Source: Dryomyza anilis (taxonomy: Eukaryota > Arthropoda > Insecta > Diptera > Dryomyzidae). From it: a stretch of 64,000 nucleotides of DNA. Location: contig OX638131.1 in the NCBI GenBank assembly GCA_951804985.1, positions 40,924,044-40,988,043 of the forward strand, given 5' to 3'. Positions 29,601 through 35,082 of the stretch are shown here, piece by piece. The notes beneath the pieces were generated by a model. It had not been told where the DNA came from. It did no database searches and saw nothing but the letters and a program-made list of their open reading frames with translations. The first letter of the stretch is position 1; each line of letters begins with the position of its first letter. The position numbers and the translations under genes were made by a program.

Positions 29601-32600
29601 TAAACCCTGCTTACATTAAAGGACAAAAAAAAAGAAAATTAATAAAATAATTTTGGAATCGAGCCAGTATTTAAACAGCAAAGAGCGAGAGTTTTCGAAT
29701 CCACACAGCATTTATAAAGAAAAATGTCGCGAGTTTTGAAATCGAAACAGCATTAAATGCAATTAATGAGAGTTTTGAAATTGCTCGAGCAATTTAAACA
29801 CTGTTTACATCAAAGAACAAAAAAATAAAATTTAAAAAAATATGTTTTGGAATCGAGACAGTATTTAAAGAGCAAGGAGTGAGAGTTTTCGAATCCAGAC
29901 AGCATTTAAATAGCAAAGATCGCAAGTTTTGAAATCGAAAGAGCATTAAAAGCAATTAACGAGAGTGTTGGTATTGCTCGAGCAATTTAAACCCTTCTTA
30001 CATCAAACGCCAAAAAAGTCGATTAAAAAAATTATTTTGGAACGAGACAGTATTTAAAAAGCAAAGATGGCGAGTTTTAGAATCGAGATAATATTTAAAA
30101 GGAATATTTCCGGAACATTTCCGCCAAGCACTCAAATAAATAAAATTGTTTGAAAGTTTTAAAATTTAGTGGAATTTGTATCGCAGATTCACCGCATATT
30201 TTGGAAACGGATAGAAACGAATAGAAACGATGAAAACGAATAGAAATCTTCTGATACAAACTCCGCCTTTGGTTGCTTGAAATCTTTCAACAAAAAATTT
30301 CTAAACTGTCTCAACTCTGCCAAACATTTTCATGTGCATATTTCCATTGGCACGTGAGTATTTGTTCGGCTCAAACGCCAGTTTTGGGTAAATTGAATTA
30401 CGAATTTGATATCGATAAATCCCATTAAAATTGGTCAATAGGACAATTATTGATTTAATAGTATACAAAAAATAAATCTTTTCATATAAACTAAATGACT
30501 ATGTTATGGTATTTTCTAGTATTTAATGGTATTTTCCGATTAAAATAATAATTTATCCTATTGACTAAATTTAATAGTAAAAAACTATTATTTATATAGA
30601 ATTTTTTTCTGGGTGTATTATCTTTCTAATGCCGTTATCAATTTTTCGATATCTCGTATCAAATCTGAGATATTCAGTATCGACTTTTCTTCAAATTGCA
30701 ATTTTTCACCTATTTTAACGCAAATTTTAATCTTGTTTTTCTCGAAATTGACTTAATTCTCAGGTGACGATATCTCGTAAACAGTCAATACATTTTTGTT
30801 TTTAAGCACGTACAGAATATGTAATATATAATTTATATTTGTTTATTTAAAGCCTCGCGTCGCCACTTCGAAATCGCTTTTCAAATGTTCGATCTCAACG
30901 GTGACGGTGATGTGGACGGCGAGGAATTTGAGAAGGTGGCAACACTGGTGCGGCAACAAACAAGCATCGGTAGCCGACATCGTGACCATGCAAACACTGG
31001 CAACACATTTAAGGTAAGATTACGATCGTGTAAAATTCGATACGCCTACTAATTTATAATAATTATTAAACTCTTGTGAATGTACTACCAAATACTACTA
31101 CTACTACTAAATATATAATAACTGTAAATTTAATGTGCTCTGCTGTAATATCTTCGTACTGACGGAATGCGTGTCTTCATTTCTATGTCTTTGTTTCGAT
31201 TTTTTAACCTCTACCACACACACAAAAAGTCCTTGAAGGTATTTTGTAAATTATCAGTTATCAATTCTTGACATGTGTTGCCATTTTTGTATTTTGTTTT
31301 TTTTTTTCAAGATTTTTTATACTTCTTTGTATCACATTCACATTTCAGTTTATTTGAGATATATGGGATTTTTTCGGGAGTATTTACTTTAATTTGAGAT
31401 GTGTTTGAAATAAATATACAGCAAAATATTTGAAAAGTGCAATGATATTTCTGAATAGAGTAAATAATAAAAAGTGTGCAATTCTTTGAACGATAATTTT
31501 TAAATTCGAAATAAATAATTTTATTTTATTTATTTTAAAAAATAAATAAATTTATAAAAATAAAACATTTTACGATAACATCTCGATATCTATATATCAT
31601 TGGGATATCGTTAAAATATCGTTTGGTTTGCTGGAAATTGATATAATTTCTGCCGTGAAAAATAGGTTTTCTCAACGATTCTTTTTTACTGATTATATCA
31701 ATCAATGTATATATCCGATATTAAGAGACGACTATGCCATAAAAAACATATATAAGAAGAACATTACGATTTAAAAGTTCGCGAACATCTCAAAAACTTT
31801 CATTCATATCCGATTTATTTTGGAATTTGCATTTTTCGGACTATTTATTTCAAAAATTATAGATTGCCAATGTCTGCTTTTTGCGCCATGCCACGCCCAT
31901 TGCTATATTGCTTTCTTTAGTTTTTCATCTTAACTTTAATTTATTTTCAATTTAATTTTATTGAATATTATCACACTTTGTCAACACTAATAACATCAAC
32001 ATCTACAGGGTGTCAACTCCGCTCTGACCACCTACTTCTTTGGGCCCAACTGTGATCAGAAGCTGACCATTGAGAAATTCATTGACTTTCAACATCAGTT
32101 GCAACGCGAAATTCTCTCCTTAGAATTCGAGCGCAAGCGGCCCGATGACAACGGACTTATTACGGAGGCAGACTTTGCGGAACTGCTCTTGGCCTATGCC
32201 GGCTACACGGTCAAGAAGAAGCAGCGCAAACTTAAGCGCGTCAAGCGTCGTTTCCGCGAACATGGCCAGGGCATCTCGAAGTGTGACTATTTGGATTTCT
32301 TTCACTTTTTAAACAATATCAATGATGTGGACACTGCTTTGACATTCTATCACATTGCTGGTGCCTCCATTGATCAGGCAACGCTCAAGCATGTGGCCAA
32401 AACTGTGGCTATGGTAAATCTGTCGGATCATGTGATTGATGTGGTCTTTACAATATTTGATGAGAACAGTACGTAGTGTTGTTAAAGACATCAAAGAAAT
32501 TATATTAATTTTTATATTCCTCTCTTACAGACGACAATCAGCTGAGTAACCGGGAATTTGTTTCGGTCATGAAGAATCGCGTACAGCGTGGCCTGGAGAA

Positions 32601-32685
32601 ACCAAAGGATACTGGTTTTCTCAAGCTGATGCATTCGATTCTCAAGTGTGCCAAGGAAACAAAGCCGGTGCTTTTGGACATTTAA
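2403..32685 (+). CDS. MICU1: MICU1, mitochondrial calcium uptake protein 1 (multi-exon gene)
   Basis: Regulatory EF-hand subunit of the mitochondrial Ca2+ uniporter, acting at the inner membrane facing the intermembrane space, where it gates MCU at low Ca2+ and helps open it at high Ca2+. Exons: 2403-2653, 2718-2919, 3175-3334 or 3822-3984, 4090-4127, optional 4494-4505, 5132-5246, 30853-31013, 32009-32468, 32531-32685. All junctions are GT-AG and in phase, giving 513 aa with exon 3a or 514 aa with 3b (517/518 with the micro-exon). In order: a basic/hydrophobic targeting segment (1-50), a hydrophobic stretch at 64-81, an acidic run (115-131), a polybasic patch (137-144) and a conserved core. 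Canonical EF-hand loops sit at about 269-280 (D-N-D-D-D-E) and 460-471 (D-N-D-Q-S-E). The core is strongly MICU1-like ([25 protein letters not shown]). The ATG at 2403 is chosen because it begins the targeting peptide. The intron 5247-30852 hosts a sulfotransferase gene on the other strand. Confidence 0.95.
2718..2919 (+). CDS. MICU1: MICU1 exon 2 (acidic and polybasic linker)
   Basis: Acceptor GACAG precedes 2718 and completes the split Lys codon. The exon encodes a Lys/Pro/Met-rich segment, an acidic Asp/Ser/Glu run, then KKRSKKDK and GFRERK. The basic patch corresponds to the polybasic region of MICU1 before the conserved YENRIR block. It ends in phase 0 with donor GTGAGG. Confidence 0.92.
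3175..3334 (+). CDS. MICU1: MICU1 alternative exon 3a
   Basis: Starts after the acceptor GCGCAG and encodes [20 protein letters not shown] through to KQPD plus one base of the next Gly codon; the donor is GGTAATT. Length is 160 nt. It encodes the same protein block as 3822-3984, with a more diverged middle ([19 protein letters not shown]). Used together the two exons would shift the frame, so they are mutually exclusive. Confidence 0.93.
3822..3984 (+). CDS. MICU1: MICU1 alternative exon 3b
   Basis: Starts after the acceptor CATGCAG and encodes [20 protein letters not shown], then [20 protein letters not shown] and KQPE plus one base; the donor is GGTAGGT. Length is 163 nt, starting in phase 0 and ending in phase 1 exactly like exon 3a, with one extra codon. 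The EVFMTP core resembles the vertebrate sequence more closely than 3a does. This is clearly a tandem exon duplication. Confidence 0.93.
4090..4127 (+). CDS. MICU1: MICU1 exon 4
   Basis: A 38-nt exon after acceptor TTTGTAG, encoding (G)[12 protein letters not shown] and ending in phase 0 at donor GTAAGT. Its acceptor phase fits both exon 3a and exon 3b. The sequence matches the GLDQ block of MICU1. Confidence 0.92.
4494..4505 (+). CDS. MICU1: Candidate 12-nt MICU1 micro-exon (VSGE)
   Basis: A pyrimidine-rich tract ending CTTTACAG precedes GTTTCGGGCGAG, followed by GTATTA. The 12 nt encode Val-Ser-Gly-Glu in phase 0-0, so inclusion adds four residues between DPK and SVSEH without shifting the frame. 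From memory, vertebrate MICU1 has a muscle-enriched four-residue micro-exon at the equivalent position. The splice signals are seen; use of the exon is inferred. Confidence 0.6.
5132..5246 (+). CDS. MICU1: MICU1 exon 5
   Basis: After acceptor TTGCACAG the exon encodes [20 protein letters not shown] and then [16 protein letters not shown], a signature MICU1 segment before the first EF-hand. It ends in phase 1 at donor AGTGAGT. The next coding exon is 25.6 kb away. Confidence 0.93.
5247..6390. other. Start of the long MICU1 intron
   Basis: Non-coding. It contains a hammerhead-like motif near 5397-5432 (listed separately) and AT-rich sequence. A moderately GC-richer patch at 5600-5770 repeats the motif TGCGTAATTTCA and may be the edge of another unassigned element. 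No splice-supported exon is seen. Confidence 0.5.
5397..5432 (+). ncRNA. Degenerate hammerhead-like motif, possible retroelement remnant
   Basis: CCTGAAGAAG is followed by a GTTGA/TCAAC stem and then CGAAACGTC. This resembles the hammerhead ribozyme core (CUGANGA, stem II, GAAAC) found in Penelope-like retroelements. One unpaired A precedes stem II, and stems I and III were not verified, so activity is doubtful. Confidence 0.3.
6395..6712 (-). mobile_element. tRNA-derived SINE, full-length copy A
   Basis: Read on the - strand, the head carries a tRNA-like A box (GGTAGCTCAAGGTTAGTACG) and B box (GGTTCAAGCCT). A body of about 230 bp shared with 11416-11685 and 62010-62318 follows, then a short ATT-repeat tail. 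A small local duplication of GTAGGTTTCTC is present. The A/B-box layout implies RNA polymerase III transcription of the founder; mobilisation by a LINE is inferred. Confidence 0.8.
7278..8367. mobile_element. Non-autonomous TIR element of about 1.1 kb
   Basis: The left end GTTAATGCATGGTTTCCATG and the inverted right end CATGGAAACCATGCATAAC form terminal inverted repeats of about 28 bp. Each end is itself partly palindromic (GCATGGTTTCCATGC). Inner copies of ATAACGAGTGATAGCAAAAG-type sequence recur at 7440-7465 and in degraded form at 8290-8345. No transposase is visible. A diverged SINE lies inside. Confidence 0.55.
7868..8105 (-). mobile_element. Diverged SINE copy D
   Basis: Shares interrupted blocks with the three clear SINE copies (TCACCATTTGAGCTG, CAAGTGGTGGACAGTA-like, GCCAAGCGGTAGCGCGGCAT) in the same order and orientation, with many substitutions and gaps. 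It is therefore an older copy or a related subfamily. Confidence 0.5.
9160..10013. repeat. TIR element filled with ACGG/CCGTT-rich tandem repeats
   Basis: Short inverted ends CCCAAGAAACA and TGTTTCTTGGG bound a region, unusually CpG-rich for this window, in which a degenerate unit of about 85-100 bp (GTTAACGGACCGTCGAAACG ... ACTCCGT) recurs several times. The apparent open frame at 9759-10139 (- strand) is a product of the repeat. No transposase or clear target duplication is seen. Confidence 0.55.
10180..10790. repeat. Degenerate minisatellite, unit about 60-70 bp
   Basis: Successive copies carry ATTCCAATGACGCACTTGG-like, TCTGTAATCCCACTGGAACA-like and CATCCAAAAAA-like segments. The arrangement is clearest at 10500-10780 and more diverged at 10180-10490. 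Open frames on both strands here (10228-10494, 10456-10665, 10531-10797) come from the repetition and do not resemble protein families. Confidence 0.6.
10800..11400. other. AT-rich intronic DNA
   Basis: Mainly A/T-rich sequence with repeated AATTTGAAATTTAT-type segments. No exon, RNA gene or bounded repeat could be supported. Confidence 0.5.
11416..11685 (-). mobile_element. 5'-truncated SINE copy B with target-site duplication
   Basis: Same body as copies A and C on the - strand, but the tRNA-like head is cut off just past the B box. The perfect 15-bp direct repeat ACGTCTAAAATGATA lies at 11401-11415 and 11686-11700, directly flanking the copy. Together with the ATT-rich tail and 5' truncation, this is the hallmark of target-primed reverse transcription. 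Confidence 0.85.
11701..12800. other. AT-rich intronic DNA downstream of the sulfotransferase
   Basis: Long T and A runs at 11860-11960 and low-complexity AT sequence. It probably includes the 3' UTR of the sulfotransferase gene next to 12801, but no clear AATAAA signal could be assigned. The 11768-12016 open frame is poly-T derived. Confidence 0.4.
12801..13053 (-). CDS. Sulfotransferase exon 4 (C-terminus)
   Basis: Follows acceptor ATTTTAG and encodes [20 protein letters not shown], then [14 protein letters not shown], matching the C-terminal DFELFGY-type end of the family. A low-complexity Pro/Thr/Gln/Asn tail leads to a TAG stop. It lies 4.0 kb from exon 3. Confidence 0.9.
12801..18530 (-). 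CDS. Golgi carbohydrate sulfotransferase (Sulfotransfer_2 family), nested gene
   Basis: Type II membrane enzyme predicted to transfer sulfate from PAPS to a glycan in the Golgi lumen. Exons in transcription order: 18530-18345, 18281-17960, 17634-17091, 13053-12801, all GT-AG and in phase, total 434 aa. A short basic cytoplasmic tail ([13 protein letters not shown]) is followed by a signal-anchor at about 13-32 and a variable Ala/Gly/Glu-rich stem. The catalytic domain then shows the 5'-phosphosulfate-binding segment near 152-162 ([11 protein letters not shown]) and the 3'-phosphate-binding segment near 210-227 ([18 protein letters not shown]), both diagnostic of the CHST8-14/HNK1ST-like family. 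The Thr/Pro/Gln-rich C-terminus is divergent. The start is the ATG at 18530; upstream in-frame codons are not ATG. The gene lies wholly in the 25.6-kb MICU1 intron on the opposite strand. The glycan substrate cannot be read from sequence. Confidence 0.9.
13673..14055 (+). mobile_element. Candidate solo LTR A
   Basis: Starts TGTTACGAAAAG, typical of insect Ty3/gypsy-type LTRs. It contains a TATA box in GTATATAAGGGCGCC near 13851, GC-richer sequence with a repeated CGAAACGTGTCGAA block, and an AATAAAG signal near 14003. It ends near ACATTACG. No flanking duplication, primer-binding site or internal gag/pol could be identified, so the boundaries are approximate. Confidence 0.45.
14060..16285. 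other. AT-rich intronic DNA without recognised features
   Basis: Low-complexity AT-rich sequence inside both MICU1 intron 5 and sulfotransferase intron 3. No splice-supported exon, RNA gene or bounded repeat was found. Near 15710 is a short GT-rich stretch of GTTGGTTGG type. Confidence 0.5.
16290..16625 (+). mobile_element. Candidate LTR-like segment B
   Basis: Contains the TATA-like TATAAAAGGGCAACACCAGC near 16348, an AATAAAAT signal near 16560 and an end like GAGGTCCCCGAGGACTACA, the order R and U5 would have in a retroviral-type LTR. The left boundary, target duplication and internal coding are not identified. Confidence 0.4.
16712..16790 (-). pseudogene. Duplicated fragment of sulfotransferase exon 3
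   Basis: On the - strand it reads [20 protein letters not shown], against [20 protein letters not shown] in the true exon at 17312-17374. Nucleotide identity is high across about 65 bp and drops at both sides. No splice sites or other catalytic motifs flank it. It is best read as a relic of a partial local duplication lying in intron 3. Confidence 0.75.
16804..16960 (+). repeat. Short degenerate tandem repeat, about 15-30 bp units
   Basis: Recurring AAGAATTATCTCGGTAAAGA / ATAAATTATCCGGGGATAAA-type units next to the exon-fragment duplicate. The conceptual translation repeats N-Y-P-G/W-K-N, but no family is recognised. Confidence 0.45.
17091..17634 (-). CDS. Sulfotransferase exon 3 (PAPS 3'-binding site)
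   Basis: Largest exon. It encodes [20 protein letters not shown], then [19 protein letters not shown], then [20 protein letters not shown] and [20 protein letters not shown], conserved through the family. It ends in phase 2 at donor GTGAGT. Part of this exon is duplicated at 16712-16790. Confidence 0.92.
17960..18281 (-). CDS. Sulfotransferase exon 2 (PAPS 5'-binding site)
   Basis: Starts after TTTTAAAG and encodes the stem plus the start of the catalytic domain, ending in [17 protein letters not shown]. It ends in phase 1 at donor GTGAGT, and the split Gly codon joins cleanly to the next exon ([10 protein letters not shown]). Confidence 0.9.
18345..18530 (-). CDS. Sulfotransferase exon 1 (signal anchor)
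   Basis: Encodes the basic N-terminus and the transmembrane anchor ([19 protein letters not shown]), then a Glu/Ala/Gly-rich stem ending GGASAE. Donor GTAGTT on the - strand starts a 63-nt intron (18344-18282) that is a multiple of three and lacks a stop, so retention would add 21 residues. Confidence 0.85.
18540..20080. other. 5' flank of the sulfotransferase gene
   Basis: No gene seen. A palindromic TCACGTGA (E-box core CACGTG) sits at 18533-18540, immediately upstream of the start codon, and could lie in the 5' UTR or promoter. The rest is AT-rich with no bounded repeats. Confidence 0.35.
20085..22020. repeat. Composite repeat with GGTTCCGATTCCGG-type ends
   Basis: GATTCAGATTCCAACCGAAA near 20130 and clusters of GGTTCCGATTCCGGTT near 21885-21980 bracket the palindromic element of 20561-21591. 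The same GGTTCCG motif recurs at 57045-57105 and in a TTTCGG form at 25270-25375, which suggests a dispersed DNA-element family. A 48-bp direct repeat (GGGCGTACCC...) occurs at 20358 and 20513. Confidence 0.4.
20561..21591. mobile_element. Palindromic TIR element with four alternating internal arms
   Basis: The ends form about 42-bp terminal inverted repeats with one mismatch, starting CATATCGTCACTGTCATGCC. Inside, a segment of about 130 bp containing GATAAAATAGT, GATAGGTACTTT and CATTTGTTATTTGCAGG appears four times in alternating orientation (about 20811-20948, 20950-21060, 21118-21250, 21255-21375). An inner pair of GTCATGCCAAAAGGGCGAA ends (21094-21412) suggests a nested hairpin unit. No transposase. 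The open frame beginning at 21373 comes from the repeat. Confidence 0.7.
22030..23500. other. AT-rich intronic DNA
   Basis: Mostly AT-rich. A patch at 22036-22125 (CCTAGTAGAAATTTAGC, CACGATCATGGCACGATC, CTATTAGGG) resembles the GATCATG-rich element at 49894-50303. No gene is supported. Confidence 0.4.
23520..25050. promoter_or_regulatory. GC-richer, repeat-free block inside MICU1 intron 5; candidate regulatory region
   Basis: Stands out by composition: CAACAACAA, CACACA, CTGCTG and GGCAGGCAGACAG runs, an E-box-like GCAGGTGCTG, and GAGCTCGAGGGAGAGCC, with no TIR or mobile-element sequence. Several small open frames on both strands are low-complexity translations. Such blocks in fly introns are often enhancers or untranslated exons. 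Neither is proven here. Confidence 0.35.
25080..26220. other. AT-rich intronic DNA with diverged repeat fragments
   Basis: Contains a GTTTCGGTTT-rich patch (25270-25375) and AT-rich filler. Part of 25085-25250 resembles the CACCCAG MITE core (ATTAGTCAATAGG). No gene supported. Confidence 0.4.
26226..27312. mobile_element. TIR element with internal tandem repeats
   Basis: GGATATATCGTCGTTGTTCA at the left is inverted at the right (GACGACGATATATCC), with homology running about 36 bp. Between them a unit of about 150-190 bp beginning TTAGTGATTTTTCACTGAAC repeats at about 26555, 26740, 26887 (degraded) and 27076. No transposase. A solo copy of the end (GGGATATATCGTCGTTGTAG) occurs near 48575. Confidence 0.6.
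27320..29400. other. Intronic DNA, partly GC-richer, no supported gene
   Basis: 27480-27910 is less AT-rich and includes a (GT)n run near 27588. 28220-28310 has coding-like composition on the - strand but no recognisable protein. No splice-supported exon could be assigned. Confidence 0.35.
29410..30095. repeat. Satellite with about 190-bp higher-order unit built from about 48-bp monomers
   Basis: The phrase GAGAGTTTTGGAATCGAGAC followed by CAGCATTTAAAAAGCAAA recurs at about 48-bp steps, and a larger unit (marked by TTTTGGAATCGAGACAGTAT) recurs at 29651, 29845 and 30035, giving periods of 194 and 190 bp. One monomer in each unit is replaced by an AATTGCTCGAGCAATTTAAA variant. Confidence 0.75.
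30100..30350. repeat. Dispersed repeat of the CCGGCAAACGCACAG / CAGACAGCTT family
   Basis: Contains GATACAAACTCCGCCTTTG, CTAAACTGTCTCAACTCTGC and CATATTTTGGAAACGG blocks shared with 57655-58690, 61185-61480 and, in part, 46840-47090. Class not recognised. Confidence 0.5.
30415..30615 (+). mobile_element. CACCCAG-type MITE, left end eroded
   Basis: About 200 bp matching 47589-47807, including CAATTATTGATTTAATAGTA and TAATTTATCCTATTGACTAA, and ending in TTTTTTTCTGGGTG followed by TA. The left inverted end is missing. Confidence 0.7.
30853..31013 (+). CDS. MICU1: MICU1 exon 6 (first EF-hand)
   Basis: After TTTAAAG the exon encodes (T)[11 protein letters not shown], then [17 protein letters not shown] with the canonical Ca2+-binding loop, then [20 protein letters not shown] and K. 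It ends in phase 0 at donor GTAAGA and matches the vertebrate [17 protein letters not shown] block. Confidence 0.95.
31230..31238 (+). CDS. MICU1: Possible 9-nt MICU1 micro-exon (SLK)
   Basis: CACAAAAAG precedes TCCTTGAAG, followed by GTATTT. The frame is preserved (phase 0-0), adding Ser-Leu-Lys between NTFK and GVNSAL, where vertebrate MICU1 has an extra Ser. The pyrimidine tract is weak, so this may be chance. Confidence 0.25.
32009..32468 (+). CDS. MICU1: MICU1 exon 7
   Basis: After ATCTACAG the exon encodes [20 protein letters not shown] onward through [40 protein letters not shown] and [16 protein letters not shown]. It ends in phase 1 at donor AGTACGT, and the second EF-hand loop is split across the next intron (62 nt). 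Confidence 0.95.
32531..32685 (+). CDS. MICU1: MICU1 exon 8 (second EF-hand, C-terminus)
   Basis: After CTCTTACAG the exon completes the EF loop ([10 protein letters not shown]) and encodes [20 protein letters not shown], a C-terminal helix ([14 protein letters not shown]) and KPVLLDI before TAA. AATATA near 32734 may serve as a polyadenylation signal. Confidence 0.95.
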
Positions 32686-33600
32686 GCAACATGCATTACT
32701 GCAAAAAGCTCAAAATACTTATTGACTACTCTTAATATATAAAGCGAATACTATTTTATCGCCACTCCAGTCATATTTATTTTATGTGTGTTTTTTATAC
32801 ATTTTTTCTTTAACTTGTTATTAGGTAATGCACTGTACTTTGTTAAAAAAAGTAACATAAAACATGTATTTCCTTTTTATTTTTATGTCATTAATTAAAT
32901 TATTTATTGTACTTTGAATTATGTAATAGCATTTTTTACATCTTAATAAATATTTAAAATTGAATTGATTTAAATTAATAACATTACATGACATATGATA
33001 TATTCGAGGGAAATAATATTCTAAAGAAACATATTGCAATCAAAATTTCAGGAAATTTTTTTACAATTATAAATTTCAAACTGTTAGAAAGTGGGAAATT
33101 TGTATATAAGTTAATATAAAAAGGTATGGCAATATCCTAATTCCCTTTTGAAATATTGAGGTCTAAAATCGAGGATTTTATTAAACTTTTAAAAAATATA
33201 TTTTTAGTATTTAATCAATTGATCGTTGTTGTTCAAATATACTCCAAATAAACGATCGAATGCTAATACCACTATTCAATAAAACGATAAATAAGTTTTC
33301 CCACGGACATCCCATGCATGAATTCTATATGAATTATATAGATTTTGACAGCAATACTCTATTTTTTTTATATGAACGTTTTTAAGAAAATGTCTGCGGA
33401 TTTTTATCTAAATTTATTGAAAATTGTGAATATTTTAAAAAAACTGATCAATTAGGAAAAAGTCAGTAATTTTGTTAAATAGTGTGGTCTATGGTTTGGA
33501 TAACCATAAATAATGATCTTGTTTATCATTAGATTCTAAATGCTAAAAATAAAATTAAATTTTCCAGTTTTTGATCCAATTATTTTAAAAATTTATTGGA
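32686..33600. other. MICU1 3' UTR and AT-rich intergenic DNA
   Basis: The first tens of bases are presumably the MICU1 3' UTR. The rest is AT-rich with no gene or clear repeat. Confidence 0.5.
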
Positions 33601-33780
33601 ATAGTCTGTTTGTTTGTTCCAGCATCACGTCTAAACCGCTGAACCGATTTGAGTGAAATTTTGCAATATTATATTATGGAGTCCGGGTGACATAGGATAT
33701 ATATGGACGGTATTAACAACGGGACGTGACGCTACCATACATCCTCTCAATGCGTTATAACTTGGGACTTACACCAGCTA
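33601..33780. repeat. Dispersed-repeat fragment (CGCTGAACCGATTTGAGTGA)
   Basis: The block CATCACGTCTAAACCGCTGA ... GTGAAATTTTGCAATATTAT ... GTGACATAGGATATATATGG looks like a widely dispersed insect repeat that I associate, uncertainly, with Helitron-type elements. Confidence 0.35.
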
Positions 33781-33781
33781 A

Positions 33782-34440
33782 AAAGATAAAATAAAAAAAC
33801 TCAAATACAAAACAAAAATACAAAAGCAAAAACAGAAAATCAAACAAAAAACAAAATCAAAATAACAAAACTAAATCAATTACACAACAACAACAGCAAA
33901 ATAAAAAAAAAAACAGATGGAAAAACAAAAGCAGAAACACAAAATCAAACAAAAAAAAAGCAAAAACAAAAATAAATTAAAAACATAAAAACAAAAGTAA
34001 AAGCAAACACAAAAAAAAATAAAAACATAAAAATGAAAGCAAAATTAAAATTACATAATAAAAACACAAAAGAAAAATCAAAGAAAAGAAGGTACAAAAT
34101 CAAATCGCAAAAACACAATAACCAAAAAACGCAGAAACAAAAGCAACACACAAAACAAAAAAAAAAACAAAGCAAAATACAAAAATAAAAGCAAAGACTC
34201 AAAGCCAAAATACAATACCAAAACAAAAATAAAAAGCAAAGTCAAAACACACAAAAGCAAAAATACAAAAACAAAAGAAAAACCACACAATCTAAATCAA
34301 AACTAAAAAACAAAAGAAACACACAAAAATATCAAAAATACAAAAACCAAAATCTCACAAAACAAAATTTAAAACACAAAAGCAAATCCACATAAAATTA
34401 AAGCAAAAAAAAAAAAATAAAAAACAGGAAAAACAAAAAT
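33782..34440. repeat. (CAAAA)n-type A-rich low-complexity tract
   Basis: About 660 bp of nearly pure A/C with CAAAA, CAAAAT and AGCAAAAAC variants on the + strand. The 93-aa and 70-aa Phe/Leu/Cys-rich frames on the other strand are translations of this tract. Confidence 0.85.
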
Positions 34441-34449
34441 GAAAAATAA

Positions 34450-35080
34450 GTTCTTAAAAAATTGATTAAAAGACCAAAAAATTAAAAATCCCCGTTGCGC
34501 AGCTCGAAATTTTAATAATAGAATATTATTCATTCGTATATTGGAATTAGTCTTGACAATTTAAGTTTATTTTGGAAAACTATTTAAAGATTACTATATA
34601 TTTTTGTATTCTAAATACAGCGTTACCAATAATCTAAAAATAGTGTCCAACTTAAGATTGTAGTCGACTTTTAACAAAAATTTGTATGATTAATTTGTCA
34701 AAAAGCCGACCATTTTCTAAAGCTGTACACTGTACAGTATATTTTGATTATTGATAACGCTGTTAATTTGTGAGAACGGCTTAAAACTACAACTTCAATT
34801 TTCTTAAAAACGTTACGTAATAGGAAAAAACTGAGTAAGCAGTCAAAATCAGCACCCTCGAATAATATCGAATTGATATTTGGGAACATTATAGTTATTA
34901 TGTATGGGCTTGTCATTTGAAAAATCGTATATTTTTTAGTATTGATATAATTTCTCTTGATTCACACTTGATTTCTTTGATAAAGCATTTTCTTCCATAT
35001 TCACATAGATGGGTTTTAAATATTTAGTGTTTATACACAAAGATTCGACCTTAATAGGCTTTAATATTATGATTTGAATA
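34450..35080. repeat. AT-rich DNA with one half-copy of the GTCCATGG/GTAGTG TIR family
   Basis: 34800-34900 carries CGTTACGTAATAGGAAAAAA followed by CAGTCAAAATCAGCACC, the sub-terminal sequence of the element at 51970-53261. Other half-copies are near 48420-48560, 48900-49110 and 54190-54335. Confidence 0.5.
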
Positions 35081-35082
35081 CA

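Noticed and set aside
33945..34290. Phe/Leu/Cys-rich membrane-protein-like frames
   Set aside because: Translations of the (CAAAA)n tract on the opposite strand.
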